Shown: in pieces, positions 56,858-64,000 of the stretch
Layout: each line of letters begins with the position of its first letter
Position numbering within the stretch: the stretch's first letter is position 1
NCBI GenBank assembly: GCA_045613945.1
Contig: JAZLBZ010000052.1
Span: forward strand, 9,139 to 73,138
Origin: HGM04593 sp045613945
GTDB lineage: Bacteria > Bacteroidota > Bacteroidia > Bacteroidales > Bacteroidaceae
Direction: 5' to 3'
Length of the DNA stretch: 64,000 nucleotides
Made by a program: the position numbers and the translations under genes
The notes under the pieces: generated by a model
Seen by the model: only the letters and a program-made list of their open reading frames with translations
Database searches by the model: none
Told to the model about the DNA's origin: nothing

Positions 56858-57706
56858 CTAAAAAACGGCCCTGAAAACCCTAATTCCTGTGTGACGCCTG
56901 TTCCTCTCAAGATAATTGCGTAGCGATGTGGTGTCTTTAATGACCTTGCCTTTTGCACTGGATGCGTGTATGAGGCATAGTTTACCGTTATCATAATAAG
57001 CAAGGCCTATGTGGGTTACGTCAAGCCCAGGAATGGATGTTGTTATTGCGATAATATCTCCGGGTCTTATATTGTGATGTCCTGTATGCTCTATTTTCTC
57101 CTTAGGGATGTAGTTTACCTCAATGTCTCTGTAGGTCTTTTCTTCCTGTTCAATCTCTGTTACAAGTGCTGGGTTTTCCTTCAGTAGTGGGTAACTGGCG
57201 GGATGGGTGCTCATGAAATTGAGATTTAGCAATTGTCTCTCATCACTTATCTGGGATGTGATTTCTTCTACAATACCGGTCTTGGCGCTGTCGGCAATCC
57301 ACCAGGTGATGTAGTGCAGGCGGCTTGTGTATCCATTGTTCTTGCCGTTGCGATAGCGTATGGTCTCAAGGTTGCGGCATACGTCGCTGAATCTGCTATG
57401 CCCATCGTCGGCACTCTTGGCAATGGCAAGCATTAGTTCGACGAATGTGGTGCAGTCGAGTCTTGAACAACTGATGAATAGCGGTTCTTCCGCTCCTTGT
57501 TCCAGTGTCGCGGTCACATACTCCTCTCCAATAAACTCGCTGGCGATTGCAATTATCCGTTCGCCGGCAGTGGATGCCTCTATGTTGCTCACGCTTTGCA
57601 GAATCTTCTCAATCCTGATGCTGTCGGTAACCTCAAAGAGCACTCTTTGGGGTGTTGCAGTGATTGGCAATAACGCCAATATTAATATGATGAAAAGGCT
57701 TTTCAT
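56858..57706 (-). CDS. DUF1460 amidase-like exported protein
   Basis: A 282-residue exported protein (signal peptide about 1-19) of the DUF1460 family, an NlpC/P60-like fold described as N-acetylmuramoyl-L-alanine amidase-like. The likely nucleophile is Cys85 in SRLDCTTFVELML, with His in DVTHIGLAYY and a further conserved IHASSAKGKVI segment. It probably acts on peptidoglycan or small peptidoglycan fragments in the periplasm. It is transcribed divergently from the type IX secretion plug gene with 82 bp between starts. Confidence 0.85.
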   Translation of the reverse strand: MKSLFIILILALLPITATPQRVLFEVTDSIRIEKILQSVSNIEASTAGERIIAIASEFIGEEYVTATLEQGAEEPLFISCSRLDCTTFVELMLAIAKSADDGHSRFSDVCRNLETIRYRNGKNNGYTSRLHYITWWIADSAKTGIVEEITSQISDERQLLNLNFMSTHPASYPLLKENPALVTEIEQEEKTYRDIEVNYIPKEKIEHTGHHNIRPGDIIAITTSIPGLDVTHIGLAYYDNGKLCLIHASSAKGKVIKDTTSLRNYLERNRRHTGIRVFRAVF

Positions 57707-57761
57707 TGTGGTGTGTTGTCATAAACTATGTAAATATACGTAATTATTGTTTTTAAATGCT

Positions 57762-57769
57762 TATCTTCG
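57762..57769 (+). promoter_or_regulatory. Possible -7 element for the type IX plug gene
   Basis: TATCTTCG, 19 bp before the start codon; -33 half not recognisable. Confidence 0.4.
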
Positions 57770-57788
57770 CCCAATAAAATTATAACAG

Positions 57789-59033
57789 ATGCTCAAACGT
57801 GTAACAACTCTCCTGGCCTTGCTTGTGGCGCTCACTGCAAATGCGCAGTTCGCGCGCACTTACTTGCCATCAGTCCGCACTGCGCAGGTTTTGCCGAATG
57901 GCGAATGGGGCGAACTGCCAGTGATGCATCTGCAAGGTGATGATTGGCTCCAGTTCTCGTTTGACGAGATGTCCCATGTCTATCATCGTTATACCTATCG
58001 AATTGTTCACTGCAATGCCGACTGGACGCAGACAGGTCTGCCTGAGATAGATTATCTTGAAGGGTTCAATGACGTGGCTGTCGATGATTGGGAAAATTCT
58101 GTCAATACAAGCCAACTATACACTCACTACCGGTTCTCGATACCAAACGATGATGTACGACTGAAAATATCGGGGAATTATCGTGTTGAGGTCTATGATG
58201 ACGAACTTGGGGATGAGGCACCTGTGGCCTCCTTTGACTTCTCTGTCGTTGAGCCGCTTGTGTCGTTCGAGGCGAGCGTGAGTGGCGATACAGATGTTTC
58301 ATTCAATGAAAATCATCAGCAGGTGTCGTTTGCTGTGCGCTATCCCTCTTTTGTTGCATCGCCGGCAAGCGAACTCAATGCGGTAGTCTATCAGAATGGG
58401 CGCAGGGATAATGCTGTCGGTGATATTGTTCCTACATATATTACCGGCGACAAGGTTGAGTTTGTGCATAATGAGAAACTGATATTCAATGCAGGCAATG
58501 AGTATCGCCGTTTTGAGATTGCCGACCCTAATTCGCCGGGTGAGGGCATTGAGGATGTCGTGTACATTGATTCGCTATATAATGCGGTGCTTTACATGGA
58601 CAGGCCCCGTGTCTCGCATTCAAATTATCGCGATGAAAATGGCCGTTTCATTGTGAATACTTTCGAGGGTTTTGGTACACCCATTGAGGCTGACTATGTG
58701 AATGTACATTTTGCCCTTGATGTACCGCGACGTGCCGGTGGTGACTATTATCTGCTTGGCGATTTTTGCGGAAGGGGCTTTGACGGGACAAACAGGCTCT
58801 CCTACGACGAGGAGGACGGCTATTATTTCATCTCCATGCCGCTAAAGATGGGTGTCTACAACTACTGTTATGCATGGGTTCCCATACCGGCCGGAAAGGC
58901 TTCCAATTTGCCTGCCGAGGGCGATTTTTACAATACAGAGAACGAGTATGCAATATATATATATTATCGTGGATTCAGTGACCGTTATGACAGGCTGATT
59001 GGTGTTCACCGCACAGATTACGGTATTGATTGA
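57789..59033 (+). CDS. Type IX secretion system plug protein (DUF5103)
   Basis: A 414-residue exported protein (signal peptide about 1-20). Typical family stretches are YTYRIVHCNADWTQTGLPEIDYLEGFND, NYRVEVYDDE and the C-terminal E-set-like GDYYLLGDFCGRGFDGTNRLSYDEEDGYYF. In Flavobacterium johnsoniae the homologous Plug closes the periplasmic side of the SprA translocon of the type IX secretion system. Its presence fits the sorting-like tails on the sialidases in this window. Single gene, followed by a strong bidirectional terminator. Confidence 0.86.
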   Translation: MLKRVTTLLALLVALTANAQFARTYLPSVRTAQVLPNGEWGELPVMHLQGDDWLQFSFDEMSHVYHRYTYRIVHCNADWTQTGLPEIDYLEGFNDVAVDDWENSVNTSQLYTHYRFSIPNDDVRLKISGNYRVEVYDDELGDEAPVASFDFSVVEPLVSFEASVSGDTDVSFNENHQQVSFAVRYPSFVASPASELNAVVYQNGRRDNAVGDIVPTYITGDKVEFVHNEKLIFNAGNEYRRFEIADPNSPGEGIEDVVYIDSLYNAVLYMDRPRVSHSNYRDENGRFIVNTFEGFGTPIEADYVNVHFALDVPRRAGGDYYLLGDFCGRGFDGTNRLSYDEEDGYYFISMPLKMGVYNYCYAWVPIPAGKASNLPAEGDFYNTENEYAIYIYYRGFSDRYDRLIGVHRTDYGID

Positions 59034-59044
59034 TAAATGCTGTT

Positions 59045-59095
59045 ATAAAAGATATCGGGCATCACTCCATTGAAGTGATGCCCGATATCTTTTAT
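59045..59095. terminator. Bidirectional terminator between the plug gene and the WecA-like gene
   Basis: A perfect 22-bp stem (AAAAGATATCGGGCATCACT core and complement) with a 7-nt loop, between converging genes. The right arm ends 7 bp before the stop of the minus-strand gene. Confidence 0.88.
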
Positions 59096-59101
59096 GCCTT
59101 T

Positions 59102-60268
59102 TTACAACTTGTCTATTATTCGCTGTACTGTGTACCAGATACCTTTCTTTTCAATATGCAGGACCTTTGCAATGGCTTTGAATATCTTTAGGTACTTTCC
59201 CTCGTGTTCAATCTGTCGTTTTGCAAACCAGTATAGAACAAATGTAGAGAGAATGCTTATTGTTACAACAATATACAACTGTACATCTATTGATGCTCCA
59301 AGTTTATAAGACAGGAACCATATTGCAACAATCAGGAAGTTGAGTGTCAATATTGATATTGTTGTTCCAATATGTGAGTATCCCAAGTCAATGAACATAT
59401 GGTGCAAGTGTGTCTTGTCGGGGTGGAATGGAGACTTCTTGTTGAGAATGCGGGTAGACATTACACGCAGAGTGTCAAAGACCGGTATTGACAAGACTGC
59501 GAGCGTGAAAGGAATAAGACCCATGCCCTTTGCTGCAAGCACGGTGCTACCGTAGTTTGTATCAAGAATGTTCATCACAAACATTGCCATCATTGTGCCA
59601 ATTACCAAAGTGCCACCGTCGCCAATGAACATCTTTGTGCTTTGGCCAAATACATTGTGCAAGAAGAATGGTATGATGGCGCCGGCAGCCGAAAGGGCCA
59701 ACGTGGTCATTACCTGGTCGCCGGTTGTGTAGAAGAATATTGCAAAAAGAACCGAAGACATAAAACAGAAACCCGATGAGAGACCGTTTACGCCATCAAT
59801 GAGATTGATTGCATTGATAATTCCTACAGAGGCGAATATGGTTAGCGCATAGGCAACCCATTGTGGAATGGTCGATACGCCCCACAATCCCCAAAAACAA
59901 TTTATTGAAGAACTGCTTGCATACATGAGCCATGCAATGACTATTATTTCAATTGCAAAGCGTATTGTTGGTGACAAGTCTATGATGTCATCGATGGTTC
60001 CAACATATAGCATAACAAGCATTGCTGATATGAGCATGAACGTGTTGGCGCTATTGAACATTGCTTGCGAACTGCACAGGCCGATAGCGATGCCGAAGAA
60101 CACCGCAATACCTCCCATAACAGGTACGGGGTTGCGCTGCAGTTTTCTCGCATCGGGGTTATCTACCAGATTCTTGAGTATCGCAATTTTCAGAATTTTT
60201 GGATGCATCCATAATGTTCCCACGAAAGAGAGCAGTATTGGTAGCATGATTTGCTGAATATTTCCCAT
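59102..60268 (-). CDS. WecA/MraY-family undecaprenyl-phosphate sugar-1-phosphate transferase
   Basis: A 388-residue polytopic membrane enzyme with about 10-11 helices. Landmarks are NPVPVMGGIAVFFG, TIDDIIDLSPTIRF with the paired Asp residues, NAINLIDGVNGLSSGFCF, MFIGDGGTL and the HHMF/HLH segment (HPDKTHLHHMFIDLG) near the C terminus. It moves GlcNAc-1-phosphate or a similar sugar phosphate onto undecaprenyl phosphate to start O-antigen, capsule or glycoprotein glycan synthesis. The length and His-rich loop favour WecA over MraY. A consensus promoter precedes it. Confidence 0.9.
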   Translation of the reverse strand: MGNIQQIMLPILLSFVGTLWMHPKILKIAILKNLVDNPDARKLQRNPVPVMGGIAVFFGIAIGLCSSQAMFNSANTFMLISAMLVMLYVGTIDDIIDLSPTIRFAIEIIVIAWLMYASSSSINCFWGLWGVSTIPQWVAYALTIFASVGIINAINLIDGVNGLSSGFCFMSSVLFAIFFYTTGDQVMTTLALSAAGAIIPFFLHNVFGQSTKMFIGDGGTLVIGTMMAMFVMNILDTNYGSTVLAAKGMGLIPFTLAVLSIPVFDTLRVMSTRILNKKSPFHPDKTHLHHMFIDLGYSHIGTTISILTLNFLIVAIWFLSYKLGASIDVQLYIVVTISILSTFVLYWFAKRQIEHEGKYLKIFKAIAKVLHIEKKGIWYTVQRIIDKL

Positions 60269-60298
60269 GTTTTCGGAATTTTATCGTTGCAATTTTTG

Positions 60299-60329
60299 CG
60301 AAGTTAGTCAATAAGTTAAAATAAAACAA
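60299..60329 (-). promoter_or_regulatory. Bacteroidetes-type promoter of the WecA-like gene
   Basis: Minus strand TTG, 20-nt spacer, TAACTTCG, 31 bp before the start codon. Confidence 0.7.
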
Positions 60330-60443
60330 ATTTGTGATTGTTTTTTTTATTGACAGTCGAGCGTTACCGATGTTGTTCGCATATGCGCCTTTCTCTTTTG
60401 GAATAATTTGTCAATTAAATGGCTTTGTTTTCCGTATTTTATG

Positions 60444-60451
60444 TAAATTTG
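60444..60451 (+). promoter_or_regulatory. Possible -7 element for the mannose-1-phosphate guanylyltransferase gene
   Basis: TAAATTTG, 57 bp before the ATG at 60509; -33 not recognisable. Confidence 0.38.
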
Positions 60452-60508
60452 CACTTTACTTGTCCTCTTTGGTAACAAAAGTGGGTGAGTGTTGTTGAAT
60501 ATGAAGTA

Positions 60509-61576
60509 ATGGATATGGTAAATACAAACCACATAGTTATTATGGCCGGTGGAGTGGGAAGCCGCTTCTGGCCCATGAGTACGGCCGATTGTCCCAAGCA
60601 ATTCATTGATGTGCTTGGCTGTGGCAGGTCGTTGTTGCAACTGACAGTTGACCGTTTTGCCGGAATATGTCCGGTAGAGAATATATGGGTGCTGACATCG
60701 GAAAAGTATGCACCTATGGTAAAGGAACAGTTGCCTATGATTCTGGAAAGCAACATCCTGAAAGAGCCTTGCCGCCGAAACACAGCGCCTTGCATTGCTT
60801 ATGCTGCGTGGAAAATAAAAAAACGTTTCCCCAATGCAAATATGGTTGTTACTCCAAGTGACCATTTTGTTGCCGATGTGCCTGAGTTTCAGCGCGTAAT
60901 AAAATCTTCGCTGAACTTTGTCGCCGATTCTGATGCCATACTTACTTTAGGTATAAAGCCAACTCGCCCCGAGACCGGGTTCGGCTATATTGAGGCTGTG
61001 CTGGGCAGTGCCTCGCTATCTAACAAGGAGGTGTTCCGCGTGGACTCCTTCAAGGAAAAGCCCTCTTTGGATATTGCAAGGGCCTACATTGCCAAGAATA
61101 ATTTCTATTGGAACTCGGGAATTTTCATTTGGAACGTCTCTACAATAGTAAATGCGTTCAGGATATATCAGTCGCCAATAGCGTCTGTGTTCGAGTCCTT
61201 GATGCCGTTCTATTACACCGCCGAGGAACAGGAGCAAGTAAATGCCCGTTTCCCGGATTGCCGCAGTATCTCTGTCGACTATGCCATAATGGAGCGCGCC
61301 GAAGAGATTTTTGTCTTTCCGGCCAATTTCGGATGGAGCGACCTGGGTACCTGGCTCTCTCTCTACTGCAATGTGCCTAAGGATGTGAATGGCAATGCGG
61401 TTTTGGGCGGAGAGGCGAAGTTTGCCGACTCGCATAATTGCATAGTGAACACCAAGAACGTGAAGAGTGTTGTGGTTGTTGGTGTCAGCGATTGTATAAT
61501 ATCAGAGAATGAGGGCAACCTGCTGGTTTGCAAGATGTCCGACGAAAACAGGATAAAGGAGTTCTCCGGGGAATAA
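60509..61576 (+). CDS. Mannose-1-phosphate guanylyltransferase
   Basis: A 355-residue cytoplasmic nucleotidyltransferase making GDP-mannose from mannose-1-phosphate and GTP. The pyrophosphorylase signature is MAGGVGSRFWPMS, with the catalytic Lys in CPKQFIDVLG. Further landmarks are EPCRRNTAPCIAYAAW, VTPSDHFVAD, FGYIE, FKEKPS, WNSGIFIW and FGWSDLGTW. It lacks the C-terminal isomerase domain, so it is the monofunctional form. The frame opens with a GTG 24 bp upstream; ATG at 60509 or 60515 is more likely. GDP-mannose feeds surface glycan, GDP-fucose and O-glycan synthesis, in line with the WecA-like gene next door. Confidence 0.92.
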   Translation: MDMVNTNHIVIMAGGVGSRFWPMSTADCPKQFIDVLGCGRSLLQLTVDRFAGICPVENIWVLTSEKYAPMVKEQLPMILESNILKEPCRRNTAPCIAYAAWKIKKRFPNANMVVTPSDHFVADVPEFQRVIKSSLNFVADSDAILTLGIKPTRPETGFGYIEAVLGSASLSNKEVFRVDSFKEKPSLDIARAYIAKNNFYWNSGIFIWNVSTIVNAFRIYQSPIASVFESLMPFYYTAEEQEQVNARFPDCRSISVDYAIMERAEEIFVFPANFGWSDLGTWLSLYCNVPKDVNGNAVLGGEAKFADSHNCIVNTKNVKSVVVVGVSDCIISENEGNLLVCKMSDENRIKEFSGE

Positions 61577-61600
61577 TAGGCCACAGCAGGCCATTTGCAT

Positions 61601-61637
61601 AAAAACAGCGGTGCTTGTGTCAAGCATCGCTGTTTTT
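61601..61637. terminator. Bidirectional terminator with the TPR gene stop in its loop
   Basis: AAAAACAGCGGTGCTTG pairs with CAAGCATCGCTGTTTTT (one G-T pair) around a TGT loop. The stop codon of the minus-strand TPR gene begins in this loop (61620). Confidence 0.82.
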
Positions 61638-63041
61638 GTGTTTTACCTTGTTAATGAATGCGGCGGGGCTGATGTTTGCATTGTAGGGTATGCCGAATAG
61701 TTCGAACAGTACATTTGAACGGCCGTCAAGAGCGCTCTCAATGGACTGCTGTGCTTTCTCCTCGTTGCCGGCATTCCACTCTATGTATGCAAGGTGGGCG
61801 TCAATATCGGCCTTGTCGTAACTCAGGTCGCGGCAGTAGTTGAGGACTCGCTTTGCCAGTACCGGGTGATTGTGGCGGACCAGATGTACTCCAAGCCTGT
61901 AAAGGGTCTCCTCGGTGCTCCATTCCTTGACCTCGATGATGTTCATGTCGTCAAATGTGAGGTTCTCCTTGTCGCGCAGTTCGTAGAGGTGGGTGCCGGT
62001 GAGTGCCAGCTGGCTCATCTTGTCGGGGTGCATGAGCAATGCCATTGACATGGCATCGTCGGCAATCTTTTCCTCGCCTGTCAGGTCAAGCAGCAGGGCT
62101 CTGTTTATTCTTGACAGCATCATGCTGATAGTGCCCTCCTGCGCGTTGTTGATGGCTGTGTTGAATGCTTCAATAGACTCGCTCATTGCGCCTTCGTGAT
62201 AGTGGCATAGTCCGATGTAGAATGGCGGTGCAACGGCGTTGCTGTATTTTTTTGCCATTCTTTTGAACAGTTCTTTTGCTGCCTTATAGTCGTGCAGGTG
62301 GTAATAGCAGTATGCCTGCATCATATACGCATACTCAATCTCCTCGTTTATGGCGCTTTCGTACTCAAAGCACTCGAGGCTCTTGCCGAACTTCCCGGTC
62401 ATATAATATATGTGTCCAAGCTGTTCCCAATAGAATGTCGAGTAGGAGTTGTTGTCGAGCAGGTCGTTGTATATCCTCACCGCCTCGTTAATGCGTTGCA
62501 GTTCAATGAGACACTCGGCCTTCACCTCATAGAGGCTAATCTGTTGGGGTGCGGCCTTGAGGGCGGTCTCGCAAATCTCCAGAGCGTCGTGTGCAAAGCC
62601 GCAGTCCAGCAGAATCTCAAGCCCCTCGTACACGCTCTCCTGGCCGGGCGTTGACTTCTGCAACAGTTCTATTGCAATGTCGTGGGCCTCCTTGAAATTT
62701 CTCAACGCTACCATAATCTCGGCCTTGATGGTCAGTTTCTCGACCTCGTCTATGTATTTCAGTTCCTTGAACAACTCGATGGCTTTGGAGGCTTCGTCGG
62801 AATAGAGCATCAGCCTTATGCCCATCTTTATGTTCTCCTGGGCGGTGGGGTGCAAGCGCTTGGATGCTTCGAGGACGGCGGTTGCCTCCTCGCTCTTGTC
62901 TATTGACAGATAGTACGACAGCAGGTCCACGAACTCGTCTATGCCAAAATATGAACTAATTCCCAGTTTTAATGAGTTCTCATATTTGGCAAGCAGTTCG
63001 CGGAACTCTGGTGATTCAAAGTATCCTTTGTCGTAGTTCAT
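61620..63041 (-). CDS. Tetratricopeptide repeat protein
   Basis: A 473-residue cytoplasmic all-helical protein with no signal peptide. About ten TPR-like pairs of helices are visible, such as DALEICETALKAAPQQISLYEVKAECLIELQRINEAVRIY (in two halves), FYWEQLGHIYYMTGKFGKSLECF and EYAYMMQAYCYYHLHDYKAAKELF. It should serve as a protein-binding scaffold; partner unknown. It starts 15 bp after glnS on the same strand, so it is probably cotranscribed with it. Confidence 0.85.
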   Translation of the reverse strand: MNYDKGYFESPEFRELLAKYENSLKLGISSYFGIDEFVDLLSYYLSIDKSEEATAVLEASKRLHPTAQENIKMGIRLMLYSDEASKAIELFKELKYIDEVEKLTIKAEIMVALRNFKEAHDIAIELLQKSTPGQESVYEGLEILLDCGFAHDALEICETALKAAPQQISLYEVKAECLIELQRINEAVRIYNDLLDNNSYSTFYWEQLGHIYYMTGKFGKSLECFEYESAINEEIEYAYMMQAYCYYHLHDYKAAKELFKRMAKKYSNAVAPPFYIGLCHYHEGAMSESIEAFNTAINNAQEGTISMMLSRINRALLLDLTGEEKIADDAMSMALLMHPDKMSQLALTGTHLYELRDKENLTFDDMNIIEVKEWSTEETLYRLGVHLVRHNHPVLAKRVLNYCRDLSYDKADIDAHLAYIEWNAGNEEKAQQSIESALDGRSNVLFELFGIPYNANISPAAFINKVKHKNSDA

Positions 63042-63056
63042 TGCCTGCGCTAGATG

Positions 63057-64000
63057 TTATTTGCCCTTAAGTTTGTTCCAGGTGTCCTTCAGTGAGACTG
63101 TGCGGTTGAAAATAAGTTTCTCAGGTGTAGAATCAGGGTCTATGTTGAAGTAGCCGATGCGCTGGAACTGCAGATAATCAAGCGGCTTGCGCCCGGCAAG
63201 ATATTTCTCGACCTTGCACTCCTTGAGTACCTTGAGCGAGTCGGGGTTTATCATCTCTTTCATTGCAGTGAGTGCGTCGCAGTTCTTTGCTTCGCGTATT
63301 GCAGCCATCTCATCGCGTGGGTTCTCTGCGCTCCACAAACGGTCGTAGAGGCGTACCTCGGCGTCAAGGCAGTGGCGGCGACTCACCCAATGGATTGTGC
63401 TCTTGACTTTGCGGTTGGCATCGGCCTCGCCGGTTTTTGTCTGCGGGATGTACTCGCAGAGTACCTCGGTGACATTGCCGTTCTCATCTTTGTTGCAGCC
63501 TGTGCAAAGAACGATGTATGCGTTCTTCAGGCGCACCTCGCGGCCCGGAGTGAGACGGAAGTAGTTCTTTGGGGCGTCTTCCATAAAGTCGTCGCGCTCA
63601 ATCCAAAGTTCGCGGCAGAACTCAATTGTGTGTGTGCCGTCCTCGGGGCGCTCGGGGTTGTTGATTGCTGTGAGTTCCTCAACCTGCTCCTCGGGGTAAT
63701 TGGTGATTGTGAGCTTTACAGGGTTGATTACGGCCGATACGCGTGCAGCGCGGCTATTGAGGTCTTCGCGTACCGCGCTTTCAAGCAGCGCGAAGTCGTT
63801 GAGCGCATCGTATGTGGTATAGCCAATCTTGTCGACAAAGTTCCTGATTGACTCGGGAGAGTAGCCGCGACGGCGGAAACCGCAGAGTGTTGGCATACGG
63901 GGATCGTCCCAGCCGTTTACCAGGCCCTCCTTTACAAGTATGAGCAGGTTGCGCTTGCTCATGAGGGTGTAGTTGAGGTTGAGTTTGTTGAACTCGTACT
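63057..64000 (-). CDS. glnS: Glutaminyl-tRNA synthetase, C-terminal part (cut by window end)
   Basis: The frame is open to the right edge of the window, so the first part of the gene (Rossmann fold with HIGH) lies outside. Visible at the start is FNKLNLNYTLMSKRNL, the class I KMSKS-like motif, followed by GWDDPRMPTLCGFRRRGYSPE, which is diagnostic for GlnRS. The rest is the anticodon-binding beta-barrel region with FYFNIDPDS-like and FNRTVSLKDTW segments at its end. The Met at 63962 is the one inside LMSKR and is not the start. Confidence 0.93.
   Translation of the reverse strand, partial: YEFNKLNLNYTLMSKRNLLILVKEGLVNGWDDPRMPTLCGFRRRGYSPESIRNFVDKIGYTTYDALNDFALLESAVREDLNSRAARVSAVINPVKLTITNYPEEQVEELTAINNPERPEDGTHTIEFCRELWIERDDFMEDAPKNYFRLTPGREVRLKNAYIVLCTGCNKDENGNVTEVLCEYIPQTKTGEADANRKVKSTIHWVSRRHCLDAEVRLYDRLWSAENPRDEMAAIREAKNCDALTAMKEMINPDSLKVLKECKVEKYLAGRKPLDYLQFQRIGYFNIDPDSTPEKLIFNRTVSLKDTWNKLKGK

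Overview
The window looks like chromosomal DNA of a gut- or mouth-type member of the order Bacteroidales (Bacteroides/Prevotella-like). The signs are promoters of the Bacteroidetes form (TTG, a 19-21 nt spacer, then TAnnTTTG or TAnnTTCG), almost no Shine-Dalgarno sequences, type IX secretion-style C-terminal tails, a type IX secretion plug protein, an SDR-type threonine dehydrogenase beside kbl, an archaeal/eukaryote-like ProRS, and DUF4834, DUF4956, DUF1460 and DUF5103 families. Genus cannot be fixed from the sequence alone. No rRNA, CRISPR array, transposase, integrase or phage gene is visible. One tRNA (Arg, anticodon CCG) lies at 52425-52498.

Left part (1-29300) is mostly glycan catabolism. 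After the end of an AMP-forming acyl-CoA ligase and a 50-residue peptide gene come a large secreted GH2 beta-galactosidase and a threonine catabolism group (threonine dehydrogenase, DUF819 permease, kbl). From 9466 to 29280 lies a sialylated and sulfated host-glycan (mucin-like) locus. On the minus strand it runs GH20 hexosaminidase, sialidase, SGNH-SGNH-sialidase fusion, alpha/beta-hydrolase lipoprotein, two-domain sialate O-acetylesterase. On the plus strand it runs ROK sugar kinase, serine-type sulfatase, radical-SAM sulfatase-maturating enzyme, NagB-PIG-L fusion. De-O-acetylation, desialylation, desulfation, removal of beta-Gal and beta-GlcNAc, and amino-sugar phosphate metabolism can thus be read as one pathway. 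No SusC/SusD pair, sialic acid lyase, transporter or dedicated regulator lies inside the window.

Middle part (29458-32583) holds a HAD nucleotidase, a TIR-like transmembrane protein with a seven-fold 11-residue coiled-coil repeat, and a 585-bp non-coding stretch. That stretch has two 112-bp tandem repeats rich in inverted repeats, an orphan consensus promoter, and a perfect 29-bp inverted repeat whose loop contains the stop codon of the next gene.

The segment 32263-42063 is housekeeping: trxA and dnaE, psd and pssA, pyrH, birA with MmcQ and YraN, and tadA. From 42150 to 46755 a five-gene minus-strand operon with its own consensus promoter encodes a VTC-type polyphosphate polymerase domain protein, a DUF4956 membrane protein, a DUF2490 outer-membrane protein, a small type IX-tail protein and a secreted Cthe_2159-like carbohydrate-binding beta-helix protein. 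This is the strongest candidate for a poorly described system.

Right part (46947-64000) concerns the cell envelope and translation: HD phosphohydrolase, LptD, ung, asnA, tRNA-Arg, GT2 glycosyltransferase, proS, OmpA lipoprotein, LpxL-like acyltransferase, DUF1460 amidase-like protein, type IX secretion plug, WecA/MraY-like transferase, mannose-1-phosphate guanylyltransferase, a TPR protein and glnS (cut by the window end). Many convergent gene pairs share near-perfect palindromic, probably bidirectional terminators.
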